From Stappia sp. (lineage in GTDB: Bacteria > Pseudomonadota > Alphaproteobacteria > Rhizobiales > Stappiaceae): 64,000 nt of DNA. Numbering within the stretch: the stretch's first letter is position 1; each line of letters opens with the position of its first letter. A program made the position numbers and the translations under genes. Shown piece by piece: positions 39,820 through 48,283 of this stretch. The stretch covers positions 818,939 through 882,938 of the forward strand of contig NZ_CP157793.1 in NCBI RefSeq assembly GCF_040110915.1, written 5' to 3'. The notes under the pieces were generated by a model. That model saw only the letters and a program-made list of their open reading frames with translations, ran no database searches and had not been told where the DNA came from.

Positions 39820-40172
39820 GTGGCATGGCCGCCTTCTCGACGCAGTTCCTCGAGGCCTGCGTGAACATCTCGCTGGCGATCCTCACGGTCGCCTTCCTCC
39901 TGATCGTGGTGCGGATCGTGCGCGGTCCGACGCTGCCCGACCGGGTGGTGGCGCTCGACATGCTGGTGGCGGTGGGCATCGGTTTCATCGCGGCCATCGG
40001 CGTGAAGACCGACTATTACCTCTATGTCGACATCGCCATCGCGCTCGGCCTGGTGGGCTTCCTGGCGACGGTGGCCTTCGCCCGCTTCGTGCTCAACCGC
40101 GGCGTGGCCAAGGATCCGACCATCGTGGACGAAGTCAACGAGACCATCGCCAGAAGGGAGGCGGGCCAATGA
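39816..40172 (+). CDS. mrpF: Mrp antiporter subunit F
   Basis: A 118-residue three-span MrpF protein. The [14 protein letters not shown] block, with its conserved Asp, is diagnostic. It overlaps mrpE and mrpG by four bases each. Confidence 0.93.
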   Translation: MSGMAAFSTQFLEACVNISLAILTVAFLLIVVRIVRGPTLPDRVVALDMLVAVGIGFIAAIGVKTDYYLYVDIAIALGLVGFLATVAFARFVLNRGVAKDPTIVDEVNETIARREAGQ

Positions 40173-40504
40173 CGCCGCTGTTCGAAATCGCCGTCGGGAT
40201 CGTGCTCGTGGTGGGCTCGATCTTCGCGCTGATCGCCTCGCTCGGTCTGCTGCGGCTGAAGGACGTCTACATGCGCATGCATGCCGGCTCCAAGGCGGGA
40301 ACGCTCGGCTCCGGCCTCATGCTCATCGCCCTGGCGGTGCACGCGCATCAGATCGATGTGATCACCCGCGCCTTCGCCGGGGTCGTGTTCTTCCTGCTGA
40401 CAGCGCCGATCGCCGCGCATCTTCTGGCGAAGGCCGCCTTCGAGGCGGGATATCGCCCCTGCGCTGACACCAAGATCGACGAAATGCCGAAACGCGACGG
40501 GTGA
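40169..40504 (+). CDS. mrpG: Mrp antiporter subunit G
   Basis: A 111-residue three-span MnhG protein with the [22 protein letters not shown] signature. It is the last gene of the seven-gene operon. No intrinsic terminator is evident after it. Confidence 0.93.
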   Translation: MTPLFEIAVGIVLVVGSIFALIASLGLLRLKDVYMRMHAGSKAGTLGSGLMLIALAVHAHQIDVITRAFAGVVFFLLTAPIAAHLLAKAAFEAGYRPCADTKIDEMPKRDG

Positions 40505-40830
40505 GCCACTGTGCGCCGCGTCCGGTTTGCGCCCGTTACCGGTCGGCTTACGCCCGCAGGTTATTAGGGGTCTGCTTTGTTACGCGGGGCGCTAAACTAC
40601 GAAACGTTCCCGATTTCGTGCGGGATTATAATCGATAAGGTCGAATTCACTGAAGTTTTTGCTTGTCGTCTCATAGACGGCGATATATAGGGAATACATG
40701 CTGATCTGACGACAGAATCACAGTCAGAACCCATTTGGCGGCAATATCCGACAAGTACGTTTTGCGCATTTGGGCAGGCTCAATCGTCGATCTATTACCG
40801 ATGTGTTCCGTCGTAACTAGTGGGTGGAAA
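40505..40830. promoter_or_regulatory. AT-rich control region upstream of mucR
   Basis: This 326-base gap is A+T-rich from about 40560 to 40800. MucR proteins bind such DNA and usually repress their own genes, so autoregulation is likely. TTGTCG near 40662 and TATAGG 17 bases later could be -35/-10 elements. No gene is seen. Confidence 0.45.
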
Positions 40831-41247
40831 ATGACTGAAACGGTCGCCGACGACAACCTTATCGATCTGACCGCGGACATCGTCTCGGCGTATGTCTCCA
40901 ACAACACCGTTGCCTCGACCGACCTCGCGGGACTTATCAACGAGGTGTACAGCGCTCTGCATCGCACCAGCACCGCGGCCGTCGAGCCGGAGCCGGAGCC
41001 GCTGAAGCCGGCCGTGCCGATCAAGAAGTCGGTGACGCCGGACTACATCATCTGTCTCGAGGACGGAAAGAAGTTCAAGTCGCTGAAGCGCCATCTGCGC
41101 ACGCATTACGACATGTCTCCGGAAGAATACCGCGAGAAGTGGGGTCTTGCGCCGGATTACCCGATGGTGGCTCCGAACTATGCGGCGGCCCGCTCCGAGC
41201 TCGCCAAGAAGATGGGCCTCGGCCAGCAGCGCAAGCGCACCAAGTAA
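40831..41247 (+). CDS. mucR: MucR/Ros-family zinc-finger transcriptional regulator
   Basis: A 138-residue regulator of surface polysaccharide, motility and cell-cycle genes in Rhizobiales. The zinc-finger core [20 protein letters not shown] is followed by the [12 protein letters not shown] block. As in other MucR proteins (but not Ros), the second ligand position is Asp (CLED). The N-terminal half contains the oligomerisation segment of this H-NS-like family. ATG 40831 follows GGGTGGAAA. A hairpin terminator lies 28 bases after the stop. Confidence 0.94.
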   Translation: MTETVADDNLIDLTADIVSAYVSNNTVASTDLAGLINEVYSALHRTSTAAVEPEPEPLKPAVPIKKSVTPDYIICLEDGKKFKSLKRHLRTHYDMSPEEYREKWGLAPDYPMVAPNYAAARSELAKKMGLGQQRKRTK

Positions 41248-41275
41248 TCAGACGCGATTTTCGCGCTCCGACAGC

Positions 41276-41304
41276 AAAGCCGCCGTGACCCTCACGGCGG
41301 CTTT
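41276..41304 (+). terminator. Terminator-like hairpin after mucR
   Basis: Perfect 13-base stem AAAGCCGCCGTGA / TCACGGCGGCTTT with a CCC loop. The T-run is only the three Ts within the stem end, then G. Confidence 0.75.
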
Positions 41305-41451
41305 GTCGTATCCGGAGCGCGGATTTTGCCCGTGTCGCGGACTTTGCCCAGCGTCCGGGGGGCTGATTCCGGGACCTGTGTGCCGGGCGGCTCGGGCAGG
41401 TCTTGCCACAGGGGCCGTCGCGGCGCGGCCGGGACCGGCGGCGTGGCAACG

Positions 41452-41511
41452 GCGGCGAGGTCACAGGCGGCGAGGTCACAGGCGGCAAGGTCACAGGCGG
41501 CGAGGTCAGGG
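41452..41511. repeat. Four 15-bp tandem repeats
   Basis: GCGGCGAGGTCACAG is repeated at 41452, 41467, 41482 (one change) and 41497 (end altered). The array lies at the 3' end of the low-confidence gene below. The surroundings 41305-42340 contain further short direct repeats (GTGCCAGCCTCT near 41910-41940). Confidence 0.7.
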
Positions 41512-42018
41512 GCGCCGGTCGCGGGCTGCCAGACAGCGTGCCATGGCGTTTAGCTGGGCGAGCGCCGCCAGACGGTTCGGATCGTGCAGCCAGGAGCCGT
41601 CGCGGGCATGGTGGCGCGCCACAGCGAGCGCCCCGCGCAGCCAGGCTGCGGCGTCCGCCGTGTCCGGCGCAGGGCTATCCGCCGTTGCGCCGCCCGACTG
41701 ATCGCCGAAGGGCGCGCGGCGCGCCGCATGTCCGACATCGCCAAGACTTGCGGCAGTCCCCCCGAAAGCGCCTGCGGGCCACCGCAGCCTTGCGTGGAGG
41801 CGCTGGAAAAGCGCGTCGCAGGCATCGCGCCGTCCGGCTCCATGCGGGCAGGGGGCGGAAAAGGGACAGACCCCCGTCCCGCCGCCGTGCCGGCCTTTGA
41901 CCCGACCTCTGTGCCAGCCTCTGTGCCAGCCTCTGTGCGGGACGTCCGGAGCCGGTCCCATGAGACTTGCCCGTGCGGTGTCGGCGGACTGGACCCTCTC
42001 GGGTGAAACAGGGGACAT
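41506..42018 (-). CDS. Hypothetical protein (uncertain start)
   Basis: The last 50 residues (DAAAWLRGALAVARHHARDG, then SWLHDPNRLAALAQLNAMAR) have normal codon use for this genome and look like a real helical domain. The upstream part is Pro/Arg/Gly-rich with short repeats and may be non-coding or frameshifted. The start at 42018 is a guess. It is divergent from the DnaA-C-domain gene. I do not recognise a family. Confidence 0.35.
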   Translation of the reverse strand: MSPVSPERVQSADTARASLMGPAPDVPHRGWHRGWHRGRVKGRHGGGTGVCPFSAPCPHGAGRRDACDALFQRLHARLRWPAGAFGGTAASLGDVGHAARRAPFGDQSGGATADSPAPDTADAAAWLRGALAVARHHARDGSWLHDPNRLAALAQLNAMARCLAARDRRP

Positions 42019-42340
42019 GGCGGCGGTTCCGGTAATCGGGGCGGGGGAAGGACCCGCAGGGCCCCCGGCCCTTGTTGCGGCGCCCGTGCGGTCGGCGCCT
42101 GTGCAGTCGACGCCTGTGCGGTCGGCATCAGTGTCGCGGCGCATCTCTCTCTGTGGCGCGGACCAGCGGCGCGGACCGCGCGGCGCAGCCAAGGATACCG
42201 CCGTGGACGCCCCTCGCGGATAACTGCAGCCGACTTGTGAAAAATCGAAAGGAGCGCCTGCACGACTTATCCCCGGGCGCATCTCATCCGCGTAATGATA
42301 TAGGAATAAAAACCTATGATTGTTCGGGGAGCAGGAGTTC

Positions 42341-42784
42341 ATGGAGCAGGATATGTTTGTGTCACAGGTCGAAAAGAGCGGACAGGGACCGGCGGGCGGG
42401 ATGCCTGCCGGGCACGGCGCGGGGGGGCGTCGGCAGGATCAGGCCGCGGGCGGGATTGATCCGCGCGGGGTCAATCTTCTGGTGACCGCCTGCGTGATGT
42501 CGGTGTTCCGGGTGTCTCACGAGGAGATCTTCCGCCCCACCCGGGGCCCGGCGCGGATCGCGCTGGCGCGTCAGGTGGCGATGTATCTGCACCATGTGGT
42601 GTTGCGGCAAAGCCTGAGCTCGGTGGCGCATTGTTTCGCGCGCGACCGCACGACGGTCTCCCATGCCTGCCAGACGGTGGAAGACCGGCGGGACGACGCG
42701 GCCTTCGACGCGCTGATCCTCTCGCTGGAGCGCGCGATCGGCGCCGGACTTGCCCATCTGAGCGGCGAGGAGGGGGACGCGTGA
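42341..42784 (+). CDS. DnaA C-terminal-domain (domain IV) protein
   Basis: A 147-residue protein with a disordered N-terminus and a Bac_DnaA_C helix-turn-helix: ARQVAMYLHHVVLRQSLSSV, then CFARDRTTVSHACQTVED, matching the DnaA-box-binding signature D-x-T-T-V-x-H-A. The AAA+ domain of DnaA is absent, so it cannot initiate replication alone, but it could bind DnaA boxes as a regulator or competitor. It starts at ATG 42341 (42353 possible) and overlaps or abuts the DUF6456 gene. Confidence 0.82.
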   Translation: MEQDMFVSQVEKSGQGPAGGMPAGHGAGGRRQDQAAGGIDPRGVNLLVTACVMSVFRVSHEEIFRPTRGPARIALARQVAMYLHHVVLRQSLSSVAHCFARDRTTVSHACQTVEDRRDDAAFDALILSLERAIGAGLAHLSGEEGDA

Positions 42785-42786
42785 CG

Positions 42787-43599
42787 ATGCCGGGGGACAG
42801 GGCGAAACCGCAGGCGGCGCGCGAGCGCGATCTCGACCGTCTGCTGGCGCGGCTGGCGCGTGCCCCGCGCTGGTCTCCGCAAGCCGGAAAGCCGCGCGCG
42901 GACGGGGCCATCCTCGCCCTTGCGCCGCAGGGGAGTGCCGACTCTTCCCTGCGCCCTGTCGAGGTCGCGCCCGCCGTGCTGCGGCGCGCGCATCGCGCCC
43001 AGCTTCTGGAGCGCAGCGGGGACGGCGCGCTGGCGCTTTCGGATCTCGGCCGGGCGCGACTTGCCCGCAAGGCCGGAGGCGAGGACGGGTATCGCCGGCA
43101 GCACCAGACCTGGGCCGAGGCCCGGCATGCGGAGTCGGGCGGGACGGACCGGACACTCACCGTCAACACGAGCGAAAGCCCGCTCGCCTGGCTGCGCACC
43201 CGCAAGGGTCGCGATGGCAAGCCGCTTCTCGATGCGGCGCAGTTCGAGGCCGGCGAGCGGCTGCGCGCCGATGTCACCTTCGGTCGCATCGGACCGGATC
43301 TGGCCCGGCCTTCCTGGCAGGGGTTGATGACCGGCGGGGCCGGGCGCGGCACGGGGCCGGGCGGCGGACTGGCCGATCTGACCGACGCGGGGATCGCGGC
43401 GCGTGTGCGGGTGGAACGGGCGCTGGCCGCCGTCGGTCCGGAGCTTGCCGGCATTCTGATCGACGTGTGTTGCGAGTTGCGCGGTCTGGAGCACTGCGAG
43501 AAGGCGCGCGGCTGGCCGCCGCGCACGGGCAAGGTGGTGCTTGCGCTCGCGCTGACCCGGCTCGCCCGGCATTACGGTCTGGACGGCCCGGCGCGGTAG
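42787..43599 (+). CDS. DUF6456 domain protein
   Basis: A 270-residue protein. The C-terminal half has the DUF6456 pattern (ESPLAWLRTRKGRDGKPLLD, FEAGERLRADVTFGR, then LIDVCCELRGLEHCEK and a final helix). It typically follows the DnaA-C-domain gene in Rhizobiales, and the present spacing (2 bases, or a GTGA overlap if GTG 42781 is used) supports cotranslation. The N-terminal part looks like a winged-helix (ERSGDGALALSDLGRARL). The function is unknown. Confidence 0.78.
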   Translation: MPGDRAKPQAARERDLDRLLARLARAPRWSPQAGKPRADGAILALAPQGSADSSLRPVEVAPAVLRRAHRAQLLERSGDGALALSDLGRARLARKAGGEDGYRRQHQTWAEARHAESGGTDRTLTVNTSESPLAWLRTRKGRDGKPLLDAAQFEAGERLRADVTFGRIGPDLARPSWQGLMTGGAGRGTGPGGGLADLTDAGIAARVRVERALAAVGPELAGILIDVCCELRGLEHCEKARGWPPRTGKVVLALALTRLARHYGLDGPAR

Positions 43600-43623
43600 G
43601 CGCAGGGGCGGCTCAGTTGGATT

Positions 43624-44055
43624 TCAGGCGGCGGCGAGCGCCGAGCGCGCGTCGGCGCGGATCTTCTCCACCATGGCCTTCAGCCCGTTGGCGCGCTGCG
43701 GCGTGAGGTGTTCCTTGAGGCCGATGCGCTGGAACACCGCGTCGATGTCGGTCTCGACGATCTCGCTGGCGGTCTTGCCGGAGTAGGTGGCGAGCACGAT
43801 GGCCACCAGACCCTTGACGATGTGCGCGTCGCTGTCGCCCTGGTAGACGAGATGCGGCGCGCCGTCGGCATCGGGCTCGACGTGTTTGGTCAGCCACACC
43901 TGCGAGACGCAGCCGCGCACCTTGTTGTCCTCGGTGCGTGCGTCCTCGGGAAACTCCGGAAGCATCCGGCCCAGTTCGATCACGTAGCGATACCGGTCGT
44001 CCCACTCGTCGAGGAACTCGAAGTTGTCGAGGATTTCGGAAAGCGCTGGGATCAT
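43624..44055 (-). CDS. sufE: SufE-family cysteine desulfuration protein
   Basis: A 143-residue SufE with sulfur-accepting Cys49 in VRGCVSQVW. It takes persulfide sulfur from a SufS-type cysteine desulfurase for Fe-S cluster assembly. The GLVAIVLATYSGKTASEI block is typical. No other suf genes are nearby. It converges on the DUF6456 gene. Confidence 0.92.
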   Translation of the reverse strand: MIPALSEILDNFEFLDEWDDRYRYVIELGRMLPEFPEDARTEDNKVRGCVSQVWLTKHVEPDADGAPHLVYQGDSDAHIVKGLVAIVLATYSGKTASEIVETDIDAVFQRIGLKEHLTPQRANGLKAMVEKIRADARSALAAA

Positions 44056-44274
44056 GACACCTGGTCTTGCTCGCGGACGGATAGGGGCGTGCCCGCCTAT
44101 ATAGGGGCTCGCGCGGCCGGAGGAAACCGTTCCCGCGGTCGGCGGGCGGCGGGAGAAGAGAAAAGCCGCCGGCGATCAGGGCAGCAGATCGCCGGCGGGT
44201 GGCGGGACGAACCGCCAAGGAAGGCGCTGAGGTCTTGGAGTGTGCAGGCGCCGGTAAAGGAAATCGCGGATGGC

Positions 44275-44757
44275 TCAGACGCTGGGTGCGCCCGAGCGCG
44301 GCTTGGGGTGCGGGACCGCCGCTGCGCCCGGCGCGGGCTCGGTGACAGGCCGGCTTGCCGAGGGCATGGTCTCGGGCAACTCCAGCGCCCATTCCGGCTC
44401 CAGGTCGGCGGGCGTCAGCGTCCCGGTCGCGCCGGTCGTCAGGCCGTCTCCTGAGGGCGCTTGAGTCGCGGCGCCGGGGGTCTGCCCGTCGTCATGCTCG
44501 TCGATGAACTCATAAAGCGCCTGAGCGCTGACCTTGGCCCGCGCGCCGATCTGGGCGATCGCCTGGCCGCCCGTCGCGCAGGTCTCGGGATTGCGCTCGC
44601 AAAAGCCGCTGAGGTCGCTCAGCGTGGATTGCGCCGCGACGAAGGCCGCGACCGGGGACACGCCCGGGGATGTCTGCTCGGTGTCCGAGCCGGTGTCGAT
44701 CGGCAGAAGCAGAAGAACCAGGCCGATCCAGAATGCGCTTCTCAGCAGAAAGAACAT
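44275..44757 (-). CDS. DUF5330 protein
   Basis: A 160-residue protein with one N-terminal membrane segment (about 3-21) followed by a conserved FCERNPETCATGGQA block with two Cys, as in DUF5330 of Rhizobiales, and a disordered Pro-rich tail. The function is unknown. It probably faces the periplasm. Confidence 0.78.
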   Translation of the reverse strand: MFFLLRSAFWIGLVLLLLPIDTGSDTEQTSPGVSPVAAFVAAQSTLSDLSGFCERNPETCATGGQAIAQIGARAKVSAQALYEFIDEHDDGQTPGAATQAPSGDGLTTGATGTLTPADLEPEWALELPETMPSASRPVTEPAPGAAAVPHPKPRSGAPSV

Positions 44758-45121
44758 GGTCGCCGCCCTCGTCAGTACGTTCGTTCAGGTCGTTCTTGTC
44801 GTCGGCCGCGGTCGCCCGGAACGGGTCGCCGCGATCCGTTATGAAAGGCATCCTAGACGAGGCGTGCGAAGATGCGGTTGCGCGGCAAACGGGCATTTTC
44901 ATAAAGGTCGACTCGACTTTTCGGAAAAATCGTCTCGAATTTTAGCAATCGCGTTTACCGCCCGGAACAGGCCCGGTTAGGCGGTGTCTGGCCCGGTCCG
45001 CCCGTCCCCCGAGCCGACGCGCGCGGCGCGAAAAGCGGTGGTTTCATGGTTCCTTAAGCCGTTCCCGCCACCATTGCGGACAAGACCGGGAACCAGGCGG
45101 CCTGAGGGCCGGGACCAAATC
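44758..45121. other. Divergent intergenic region DUF5330 / histidine kinase
   Basis: This 364-base gap has an A+T-richer part at 44895-44945 that includes an imperfect inverted repeat (CGACTTTTC / GAAAAATCG). Promoters for both genes probably lie here. No gene or known RNA is seen. Confidence 0.4.
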
Positions 45122-46978
45122 ATGATGTCAGTTTTCGCGGACCTGCTGCGGCACCTCAACGCAAGTGTCGATGCGCTGGTCCATTCCTCGGTGGCGCAGG
45201 ACGCCGCCCAGTTCCGCCGTCAGCGCGCCTTCATCGTCGGCCATCTCGCCGGGGGCGCCCTGGCGCTCGCCGCGCTGCCGATGGTGCTTGCGCTGCACGG
45301 CCCGGCGCCGCTGCCGCTGGCGCTGGTGTTCGCCTGGGCGACATCGCAGATCCCGCTCGCCATGATGGTGTCGCGCTCGGGCGAACTGGCCCGCGCGCAG
45401 ACGATCGCCGCCGTGCTGTCGGCGACCTTCTTCGCCGGGCTCGCCGCGCTCTCCGGCGGGCCGGCCTCGCCGGTGCTGCCGCTGCTGCTGCTGGCGCCGC
45501 TCGAGGCCGCCTTCACGTCGAGCCGGCGTGCGGTCGCCGGCGTGCTCGTCTGGTGCCTTGCCCTTGGCGCCGGGCTCTGGCTGCCGTCGCTTCTTGGCGT
45601 CGGTGCGCCCGCCCCGACCGCGCAGGTCGCCGGGTGGCTCTCCGTCGAAACCCTTGCGCTGGCACTCGGTCTCGCGCTGGCGACCCTGCTGGCCCTGCGA
45701 CTGGTGACGGAGCTGCGGGCCGCGCAGCGTCAGACGGACACGGCCCGGGCGCGTCAGGCGCGTCTTGCAGCCCACGGCGGACAGGCCGTGGCCGAACACG
45801 GCGAGGGCGGGCGCATCGTGACGCTGACGCCGAACGCGCGCACCGTCACCGGTCTGTCGCCCGAGGCCCTGATCGGCGAGGGGTTCTTCGCCCGGCTGCA
45901 TGTGGCCGACCGTCCGCTCTTTCTGAAGGCGCTCTCCGATACGGCCGCCGACGGGGTGGCGCGCGACATCGCCCTGCGCCTGCGCACGGGCGACACGCGC
46001 CCCGGAGAGGCCGGCATCGCCGGCTACCGCACGCTCGGCCTGTCGATCCTGCGCGAGGGCGGACAACATGACGGGAAGGCCGGTGCGGTCGTCTCGGTGC
46101 TGCGGGATCTGGAACCGGTCCGCGCGCTCGAGGCCGAACGCGATGCCGCGCTTGCCCGCGCGGCCGCCGCGGAAGAGGCCCGCTCGCGCTTCCTGGCGAC
46201 CGTCAGCCATGAACTGCGCACCCCGCTCAACGCGATCCTCGGCTTCTCCGACCTGCTGCGCCAGACCGGCGCGCAGGCCCCGGACGCGACCCCGGAACTC
46301 GCGAAAACCCGCGAGTACGCCGAACTGATGCATGCCTCCGGGGCGCATCTTCTGCAGGTGGTCAACGACATGCTGGACATGGCCCGCATCGAGGCGGATC
46401 AGGTTCGTCTGGTGGCGGAGCCGTTCGATGCGCGGGCCTGCCTCGACGGTTGCCGGCGGATGATGGTGCCCGAGGCCGACCGCGCCGGCGTCCGCCTGTC
46501 GACCGACATCCCGCAGGATCTCGGCCTGTTCGTCGGCGACAGCCGCGCCTGCCGGCAGATCGTGCTGAATCTGGTGGCGAATGCCGTGAAATTCACGCCG
46601 GAGGGCGGGCGCATCGTGTTGTTCGCCCGTCGCGAGAACGGCGGGCTGGCCTTCGGTGTGCGCGACACGGGCATCGGCATGTCGGCCGAGGACGTGGCGC
46701 GCGTGACCGAACCCTTCGTGCAGGCAAGCACCGGTCTGGCGCGCTCGCACGAGGGGATCGGTCTGGGTCTTGCCGTGGTGAAGGGGCTCGCCGAACTGCA
46801 CGGCGGGCGGCTGACGCTCGACAGCCGTCCGAACGAAGGCACCTGCGCGAGCGTGTTCCTGCCCGCGCGCGCCGCAAACGCACCGGCGAAGGTCGCCGTT
46901 CTGGACCAGACCGCCGGGGCCGCCGCCGCGCCCGTGTCGGCCGAGGACGGCACCACCCCGCTCCAGCGGATCGCGTGA
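45122..46978 (+). CDS. PAS-domain membrane histidine kinase (DivJ/PleC-like)
   Basis: A 618-residue kinase with five or six membrane spans in residues 35-200, a PAS-like domain (about 235-350), the dimerisation/phosphoacceptor helix with His363 in FLATVSHELRTPLNAILGFSDLL, and an HATPase_c domain (N box NLVANAVKF, G boxes GIGMS and GIGLGLAVV). There is no receiver domain. The layout and the downstream peptidoglycan-binding and DUF1491 genes resemble the DivJ-type cell-cycle kinase locus of Rhizobiales. That assignment is inference. No cognate regulator is adjacent. Confidence 0.85.
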   Translation: MMSVFADLLRHLNASVDALVHSSVAQDAAQFRRQRAFIVGHLAGGALALAALPMVLALHGPAPLPLALVFAWATSQIPLAMMVSRSGELARAQTIAAVLSATFFAGLAALSGGPASPVLPLLLLAPLEAAFTSSRRAVAGVLVWCLALGAGLWLPSLLGVGAPAPTAQVAGWLSVETLALALGLALATLLALRLVTELRAAQRQTDTARARQARLAAHGGQAVAEHGEGGRIVTLTPNARTVTGLSPEALIGEGFFARLHVADRPLFLKALSDTAADGVARDIALRLRTGDTRPGEAGIAGYRTLGLSILREGGQHDGKAGAVVSVLRDLEPVRALEAERDAALARAAAAEEARSRFLATVSHELRTPLNAILGFSDLLRQTGAQAPDATPELAKTREYAELMHASGAHLLQVVNDMLDMARIEADQVRLVAEPFDARACLDGCRRMMVPEADRAGVRLSTDIPQDLGLFVGDSRACRQIVLNLVANAVKFTPEGGRIVLFARRENGGLAFGVRDTGIGMSAEDVARVTEPFVQASTGLARSHEGIGLGLAVVKGLAELHGGRLTLDSRPNEGTCASVFLPARAANAPAKVAVLDQTAGAAAAPVSAEDGTTPLQRIA

Positions 46979-46989
46979 CGGAGATGTCC

Positions 46990-47781
46990 ATGCGCCGCTC
47001 CCGGCACCAGCCGCGTTCATCCGACCCCCGTCCCGGCCTCGAGGAGGCGCTGGACCCGTCCGGGTCCGGTTCCTCCGCGCTCGACAACCCCGTCGCCGCC
47101 GGCGGCTGGCTGGTGATGGCGCTCACCGGCTTTCTGATCGTCGCCAATGCGACGCTGTTCCAGAGTGCGCGGCATCCCGCCCCGCTGGTCGCGACCCGCG
47201 AGGCACCCCAGCCGGTCGCCAGCGAGGCGCCGGTTGTGGAGCCGAGCCCGGCGGAGCTGGAGCGCCAGCGGCTGGTGCGCGACGTGCAGGTCGAACTGCG
47301 GCGCCTCGGGCTCTACGAAGGCACGCTCGACGGGCTGAAGGGCCCGGCGACCGAGCGCGGCGTGCGGGCCTATCAGCGCACGCGCGGCCTGCCCGAGACC
47401 GGGCTCGTCGACACCGCGCTGCTCGCCCGACTGGCGATGGACACCGGCGGGACGACGGCCGAACCCTCCGGGCCGCCGATCCCGCCGCGCGCGCCGGAGG
47501 CAACCGGCGCCGCGTCCGCGCCCGTGCCGCCCGCTCCGGTTGCCGGCACGCAGGGCGGGGCCACGGCGTCCGTCCAAAGAGATGCACGCCTCGCCCGCGT
47601 GCAAAAGGCGCTCGCCGACCTCGGCTACGGTCCCATCGACATCGACGGGCTGATGGGCAGCCAGACCGCCAGTGCGATCCGCCGCTTCGAGCTCGACCGG
47701 GGCATGGCGATCACCGGCGAGGCGGATGCCGAGCTGGAGCGCGAGATCGAACGGGTGCTCGGGCGCCCCTTGCCGCGATAG
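46990..47781 (+). CDS. Peptidoglycan-binding-domain protein with one membrane anchor
   Basis: A 263-residue protein with a single transmembrane helix near 38-55 and two PG_binding_1 domains: one around 90-135 (LGLYEGTLDGLKGPATERGVRAYQ, broken here as LGLYEG and LDGLKGPAT), one around 200-245 (LGYGPIDIDGLMG). A Pro/Ala-rich linker separates them. It would tether the inner membrane to the cell wall. ATG 46990 was chosen from GGAG 6 bases upstream. ATG 46984 is also in frame. The gene starts about 10 bases after the kinase stop, so an operon is likely. Confidence 0.85.
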   Translation: MRRSRHQPRSSDPRPGLEEALDPSGSGSSALDNPVAAGGWLVMALTGFLIVANATLFQSARHPAPLVATREAPQPVASEAPVVEPSPAELERQRLVRDVQVELRRLGLYEGTLDGLKGPATERGVRAYQRTRGLPETGLVDTALLARLAMDTGGTTAEPSGPPIPPRAPEATGAASAPVPPAPVAGTQGGATASVQRDARLARVQKALADLGYGPIDIDGLMGSQTASAIRRFELDRGMAITGEADAELEREIERVLGRPLPR

Positions 47782-47796
47782 GCCAGGGGGACCGGG

Positions 47797-48138
47797 ATGC
47801 GCGTCACATCGGATTTCTTCGTCTCGGCCCTGGTGCGCCGCTGTTTCGCGGAAGGCGCCTATGCAACGGTGCTGGCACGGGGGGCGCGCGAGGCCGGCGC
47901 GATCTTCCTGATCGTCGACCGCCGCGACGGGCGCAACGACCTCTACACGCCCGCGCCGCAATCGGTCTTCGACGAGGAAACCTCCGGCGCGCGCATGTTC
48001 GAGCGGCGCCTGAGCGAGGCCGCGCGCGAGGCCGTCGACGCGGTGATCGCCTCCGAACGGCGCATGGACCCGGATATCTGGATCGTCGAGATCGAGGACC
48101 GCGAGGGGCGCATCTTCTGGGACGTCGCGGACGACTGA
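47797..48138 (+). CDS. DUF1491 protein
   Basis: A 113-residue protein of the alphaproteobacterial DUF1491 family. The MRVTSDFFVSALVRRCF start and DPDIWIVEIEDREGR end are characteristic. The function is unknown. It is 15 bases from the preceding gene, presumably the last gene of the kinase operon. Confidence 0.87.
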   Translation: MRVTSDFFVSALVRRCFAEGAYATVLARGAREAGAIFLIVDRRDGRNDLYTPAPQSVFDEETSGARMFERRLSEAAREAVDAVIASERRMDPDIWIVEIEDREGRIFWDVADD

Positions 48139-48283
48139 CGCCGCCGGCGCTGCCCCAACCCCATGCTTGTCACCGGCCGGTCACATAGGCTTTTCATAGT
48201 CCGCGCTCCTTTCCATATGCTCGCGGCGCCGGGCGATCCTCCGCTCGCCTGCCGCATCAGCCACCGGGAGATGACCGCCCGCC

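Noticed and set aside
44984-45121. N-terminal extension of the histidine kinase
   Set aside because: The in-frame upstream stretch has no start with a ribosome-binding site and adds a Pro/Arg-rich leader atypical of the family. ATG 45122 starts the membrane domain directly.
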